Assembly (NCBI RefSeq): GCF_023091745.1
Contig: NC_068910.1
Location: forward strand, 136,975,170 to 137,039,169
Direction of reading: 5' to 3'
Source of the DNA: Budorcas taxicolor
Taxonomy: Eukaryota; Chordata; Mammalia; Artiodactyla; Bovidae
Length of the DNA stretch: 64,000 nucleotides
In this document: one piece after another, positions 58,700-64,000 of the stretch
Layout: every line of letters starts with the position of its first letter
Numbering within the stretch: the first letter of the stretch is position 1
Position numbers and translations under genes: made by a program
Notes under the pieces: model-generated
Told to the model about the DNA's origin: nothing
The model's database searches: none
The model's input: the letters and a program-made list of their open reading frames with translations, nothing else

Positions 58700-60244
58700 G
58701 TGATAAGAGTTATCTTTTAGATTGCTTAACACAACCATCACTATATAAGCTTTCAATTAGGTAAATTACCTTAAGAGTAAAAATAAAACATCCCAATTCC
58801 TAATAATTTTACACGGTTTTACAATTATCTATGATATTGAGGTTATCTTTATCTGTGTGGTGGATAAACCATCTAAAAGCAGGCTACTGGGCATCTTTCT
58901 TGACTCTACATTGATGACATCATGATAGTGTGAATATTTACACAGTGAGAATATTTACACCACAGAAATGGGCAAACACCACAAACCAGGGTTTTTTCCC
59001 CCAGATTGCCAGTGGTTAAACATACCAGTACATCACTGTGTATAGCATTCTTTGCCTAGTTCTCTTAGATATATAGTTGGATAAATGGGTAGCTAGCTGG
59101 CTGGTTGGTTATTTGGCTGGCTGGCTAATTGGCTGTGCTGTTGGAAGGCCCCTCCCTTTCTGACAGTCCCTGGAGCCCAAAGACCACCTGTCTAGTCCAT
59201 GAACAGCAGCGGCACGTAGGAGAGCCTGACTCTAGCTGCCAAGTGTCTGTTCTTAGTTAAAAGTATCATCAATCAGCTCAGTCTTGCCTGAGCATGCAGA
59301 AGGAAACGCTTGCTGGGAGAAGCTGGGTATCTCTGCCTATATGGCTAGGGGAAGGAGAGCTTTCCAGGCAGAGGGAAGAGAGTACCTTTTATTCTTTCAT
59401 GCCTGTAAGTGGCCTTGGTGCCAAGCTGTCCCCTGCCCGTTTCTCTGCCCCCCACCCCTAGTGCCCCCAGCAAGGAGACTGACAGCGCCACTCGTCTCTG
59501 ACACAGTTCTTATTTTCATGGGGCCTTTGCTGGCAACGAGGCTGAGGGAAGAGCTAGGTACACGGCTCAGATCACACAGAAAATTCTGATGAGAAGCTCA
59601 GGGAGACACAGGTGCAACAAAGTATGAAGGGACCAGCATCGTCAGGAGCTCTCTAATAATGACGGCTGTGAATGGCAGTGGGCTGTCGTGTGACCTGAGT
59701 CAGCCAGAGAAGCCGAGCCCCACCACACCATTTGTCCACCAGCCCCCACCCCATCTTGCCCAAGAATGTCAGGAAACATCTCCTACCATTTTTCCAGGCT
59801 CCCGGAAATGGTGGAAGGCTGGGTTCTCATCACCACTCTGTTTCTCTACCCTGAGTATGCTCATTCCTTCCTCCGGGCTGCAGTTTTCCATCTGTAAAGT
59901 AATGGAATGAGCTTGGCTCAGCACCTCTCAGAACATATTAATGGCTATTAAAAAAAAAAAAAGGTTTTGTGGACAGAGTCAAAAGGTTTTTTGGACAAAT
60001 GTTTGGAAAACCCTAGACCTGCACTTGATTCCTTTCTCAGAGATTCACAGTGTTCTTGTGGATATATTAAAGTCTCTGAGAAGTCCTGCAGGAGAGAATT
60101 ATGTCTATTTTTATTGTAGGGCAGCTCAAATTTATTTCACTACAGAATCCTTTTTTAAAAGATTGCTGCTTTGGAATAATTACCCAAGGATGGGTAAGAA
60201 TATTTTGCAGGTAGGCCCATTTAGTATGACCTGCCTGATTTCAG
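58700..60244. other. Intergenic sequence with (GGCT)n
   Basis: A degenerate GGCT/GGTT tetranucleotide array at about 59090-59136. No gene recognised. An A12 run lies near 59951. Confidence 0.45.
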
Positions 60245-60245
60245 G

Positions 60246-60366
60246 GGTGTTGTTCAGTTGCTCAGTCGTGTCCGACTCTTGACGACCCCATGGACTGCAG
60301 CACACTAGGCTTCCCTGTACTTCACTATCTCCTGGAGTTTGCTCAAACTCATGTCCATTGAGTCGA
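60246..60366 (-). mobile_element. BovB 3' end fragment
   Basis: ttgttcagttgctcagtcgt, ggactgcagcacactaggct and gctcaaactcatgtccattg. About 120 bp. Confidence 0.88.
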
Positions 60367-60424
60367 TTTCAAGGGTAATTGTGGTCATTTTGTGTTCATT
60401 TCCAAGTCATTGGCCACAAGTGAT

Positions 60425-60640
60425 ACAGGATGGAACAAACATTGTGGGCCTCCTCTGTTCCAGGTGCTTTTTACATCTCTCATATTATGTAAACCTAATG
60501 AAAAACTCAGAAAGGAGCACATATTGCACCAATTTAACAGATGAGGAATACGGGGCTTACCAATATTAAATTACTGGCTCAAAGCTTCATAGTCAGCAAG
60601 TGGCAGAGCTGAGATGTGGCCAGAGCGTCTGATTCTGAGT
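60425..60640 (+). mobile_element. MIR SINE
   Basis: ctctgttccaggtgcttttt, aatttaacagatgaggaata, agtcagcaagtggcagagct and tctgattctgagtcccc. Confidence 0.75.
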
Positions 60641-61840
60641 CCCCTGGCCTTCCCTCCCCACCGCACATCTCCCAGGAGGGTGGAGAGGCCTGGACTCAGC
60701 TTGTGTTCTTTCTTCTTTTCTGGGCATGAGCTACAGCCTTTGCCATTGCCTTCTGGGCCTGGGCAAGCCCTCCTCACCCCCGGGGCTCCCTGACTCCGTC
60801 CCTCAGGGCAGCTGTCCCCACAGGCCTGTTTGGGCTCTAGGCTCATCCCTGGGGCCCGGCTGCTAGCCTGCATCCCAGGCTCACCAAGTACTTGGTCTTC
60901 CTGGGTCCCCGCCTGGGGCCCTGCACCTCCCTTGCCTTGCAGCCTCTCGCCTGGTCCCCTCAGTGCCCCCTCCCCTGTGTCATTCCTGGCGCTCGTCATT
61001 TTGCCTTTGTGTTAGAGCTATGCGTGTGCTTCCTTTCCCTCAGCACTGTCTGAGTGGCTCAGTAGCCCTGGCTGCTGCTCTGGGGAGTGACTGTGGGAAG
61101 CCTGGCGTCAACCTGGTACTTCCTCGAGTGTGTTGATGAGTTTCTGGGACCCTGCTCCCGGTCTCTCTACAAGCCCACCCTGACCCCAGCAACCCTCATG
61201 AATGGGGCACCCCTGGGAGACAGGAGGGAGAGTAGATGGAACCCTGGTAGATAGAGTGATACAGGCCTCATACAGACCAACACTGACCCTCCAGCATCAC
61301 CTCTCTGAGCCTCACCTGTGATACAGAGATCCAGGATGGGCTTGACAACTGAACAGAAACGTGCTTGGCGTTCTCGGCTCCACACAGAGTGAGTGAGAGA
61401 GTGAGTGAGACACTGTGGTGAGGACAAAGCAGATGGTGCTGCTGCAGACGACCGGGTGTCTGAGGCCTCCGGGGCCGCTGCAGAAAGGGCTCTCTGGGAA
61501 GTGAACTCCGAGATGAAGATCAGCATCTGGGGCACAGCTGTTAGGATCCACACCTGTGGGAGGGGGGATTGCATGAAAAAAGTTGAGGCTTCAGCTGAGG
61601 AGGACTCCAGTAAAGTCCAGCATTGAAGGAGGGGCCATTTTACATCCCTACGTTGATCACTCACTCACCCACTGTGGGACACCCAGAGTGCAATTAGACC
61701 TTGCTCCCAGTGGGTTTCTTCAGCTCCAATCTCACAGGGCTGAGAATGAAGGCTGTTGTCCAGCAATTCTCCCAGCAGTGGGGATGATGAAGCTTTCTTT
61801 CCAAGGGAGTCTGAGCAGCCTATCGTGGTGCCCACCCTAA
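60641..61840. other. Intergenic sequence
   Basis: No gene or clear repeat. GC-rich around 60.7-61.0 kb with chance frames on both strands. Confidence 0.4.
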
Positions 61841-61844
61841 GGTG

Positions 61845-61985
61845 GTTCTTAAACTCAAATCACCTGGAGGCTGTGTTAAACCATCGTTGAACCCCGAGCG
61901 CAGGAGTTTCTGACTCAGTGGGTCCTGAGAATTTGCTCCCAGGTGGAGACGCTGCTACCTTGGGGACCACATTCTGAGCACACTG
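61845..61985. mobile_element. MER5-like MITE fragment
   Basis: ggttcttaaactcaaatcac, ctggaggctgtgttaaacc, tctgactcagtgggtcctga and accttggggaccacattctg. Confidence 0.65.
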
Positions 61986-62211
61986 TTAGAGCCTCATCTT
62001 TTCATACTCTGCAGACTGTGTATTATTTGGGGACTGTGTGAATATCCTGCTCTGACCTCTCACCCAGGGGTTTTAGCATCCACTGACTTGCAGGTGTCAA
62101 TCATTCTATCAGTGGTTGCAGATGGCGCCTCACTAATTCCTTGATTCCTTCTGGATTTGTTAGCTGTCGTTCTACTGAAAAGAGGAGCTTTCTCTCTCTG
62201 CTTTACTCTTT

Positions 62212-62385
62212 AGACCAGTGACTCTTTATTTGAATTACCTGAGAGCTTTTAAAAGTGATTAGTGCCGGCCCTCCAAATTCTGATCGAATTCTCTGGTTGG
62301 GGCTTGAGCATCACTATATTTTTAAAGCTCCCAGGTGATTCTGCTGTGCAGTCTGATTTACACAGACCCAAGAGCCTGGCCTTGG
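62212..62385. mobile_element. MER5-like MITE
   Basis: gaccagtgactctttatttg, aattacctgagagcttttaa, tctctggttggggcttgagc and agctcccaggtgattctgct. Confidence 0.7.
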
Positions 62386-64000
62386 TGCTGAAGAGCCATG
62401 GGAAAGTTTGATGCAGGGGAGAAAAGACCCCCATTGAAGTGTTAGAAGGGGCCCTCTGGTGAGAGCTGGAGGCTGAGTGGAGTGGGAACTGAGATTTTGC
62501 TGTTGCAAAACCCTGCTGGAACACCATGAAGGTGAAATCAATGGAATAAAGTTCTGTGCAGAAGTATTTAGGTGCTGCAGTCCTGGGAAGTGTCTTTGAG
62601 GAATTTGTGGGCTGAAGTTAATAAAAAAGGAATAGACAATCTCTTTCATATTTGTGACCAGGCCCGCATTTCAAGACTCTTCACATTCCTGAAAACTCAC
62701 ACTTAGAAACATTTGGGAAGACAGAGAAGGACTGAGGGTCAGGGTTGGGTATGTGCCCCCCCGGCCCCATGTTTGCCCTCTAGCCACTGAGAGCTGAGCA
62801 GCCAGCTGTCTGCCCCTCACCTGGAATGTGGCTTTAAGACACAGAGGCTTTAATCCTTTTGGCTTAAGGTTCTCATTAGTTTTAAGATTATTCATTGTGG
62901 TTGGCTTTACTTGGCTATTTAAGTTACATGATTGCATGTACAAATATCAACCATAGTGTGGGGTGGGAGCCCAGGACTTGGGGCAGAGTGCGTTACACTG
63001 CTCAGTCCGTCGGCAGACTGTGACCAGACAGGGTGGTGGCCTCCAGAGCCGAGTCCATTGCCCCGGGCAGACTCCAGGGCCACTCAGGAAGGCCCATCTG
63101 GGGTCTTGGCAACTTTTATTTGCAGAAGGGGCCCTTCTTGGGCATCTGAAAGAGTCTAGCTGGCAGGTTTCTTAAAGAGCTGTAACTACAGTCACTGGAA
63201 CTCGACCGACCCTGGGTTGTTTCATGGATCCTTCCTCTTAGCTCTGCCAATGCCTCAGGGAAAGGCCTGGCCCAGAGCACTATGAAGCCTCCTTCTTCAT
63301 ACACCCTTAGCCTTCCAGACTACCCTCCAGGACCCAGAGCATATACCGCAAGCTCTTAATAGAGTCTTCCAACCCAGCATCTCTTAAACACAGCCAACTT
63401 CATTCCATCAGGATGCCACTCCGACTTCTCTCTCATATCAAGGGACCCGAAGGGCACCCAGGCCCAGGGACATGCTTACGGAGCACCCAGTAGTCGGAGC
63501 ACCAAGACCTGGGCCAATGATTACACGTGACACAAGTGACAGGGCACAGAAAGGGTGTCACAGGTGTCAGAGGACCCTGGAGAAGGAGGATGAATGAGAG
63601 CTCCTCGGAGAAAAGTGGCGTTTGAGCCTGCTGCAGTCTGGTTCTGCCCCTGCCCTTGCTGTGGGGTCTTGGGTAAGTCCCCTCCCCTCCGCGGGCCTGC
63701 TGTCCTCACTTTCTGCTTGCCCCACCAGGCTGTAGCACTCCACAGCCCTGGAATTGTTCATGGGGCCCAGGCTTCCGTTCAAAGTGGCCCAGCCTGTCAC
63801 CACTCTCCCCTCCTGTGGCCTACATTTTGGGTACAGCAGCAGGGAGCATCAGGGGTTTGCAGGCTGGTGAGCAGATGAGGCTGACCACTCTCTCCAGGTT
63901 TATCCACTGCAAGCTGCAGGTAGTGGAGGGAGGGACACTGGGACTCTAGCTTTGGTGCTCCTGCCCACCTCGGGTGAGTCATTTTTCCCATCTGGGTTTC
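62386..64000. other. Intergenic sequence
   Basis: No gene or clear repeat recognised to the end of the window. Confidence 0.4.

Overview
This is nuclear DNA of a ruminant, almost certainly a bovid (cattle, sheep, goat or a close relative). The evidence is the interspersed repeats: BovB (RTE-type) LINEs, Bov-tA and BOV-A2 SINEs and CHR-type tRNA-Glu SINEs occur throughout, with bovine-type L1, older L2/MIR/MER5 fossils and retroviral LTRs. No bacterial, viral or organellar gene set is present.

The only recognisable host gene is the 3' end of XXYLT1 (xyloside xylosyltransferase 1) on the + strand. Its terminal coding exon starts at 32805 after a good 3' splice site, encodes the last 131 residues plus a split codon, and stops at 33201. 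A 3' UTR of about 1.1 kb follows, with an AATAAA at 34316. Bases 1-32804 are therefore read as the last intron of XXYLT1, and about 34340-64000 as downstream intergenic DNA (homologous to human 3q29, by knowledge of the human gene order).

Intron: a mostly single-copy background carries scattered SINEs, a 5'-truncated BovB with a perfect 13-bp target duplication (8724-10523), an L1 remnant with three nested insertions (10.7-12.3 kb), a MIR/CHR-2/L1/BOV-A2 stack (20.2-22.1 kb), a nearly full-length but dead BovB (about 23.66-26.95 kb), and a 102-bp inverted copy of part of that BovB 2.1 kb further on. The 12.3-19.1 kb part is GC-richer and repeat-poor.

Intergenic part: 34.3-41.4 kb is sparse. 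From 41.4 to 58.7 kb it is a retroelement graveyard: two + strand L1 copies split by CHR-1/CHR-2, Bov-tA, BOV-A2, BovB and two LTRs, plus an L2 and an ERVL-like LTR. The last 5 kb holds only small MIR/MER5/BovB fragments.

I found no novel multigene system. The most informative observations are the small templated inverted insertion at 27431-27532, the stratigraphy of nested insertions, repeated loss of the BovB RT catalytic box, and a tRNA-Glu-like segment inside an LTR. All long open frames outside XXYLT1 are BovB fragments or chance frames. Repeat family names come from recognising consensus patterns by eye; boundaries without a stated duplication are good to roughly 10-30 bases.
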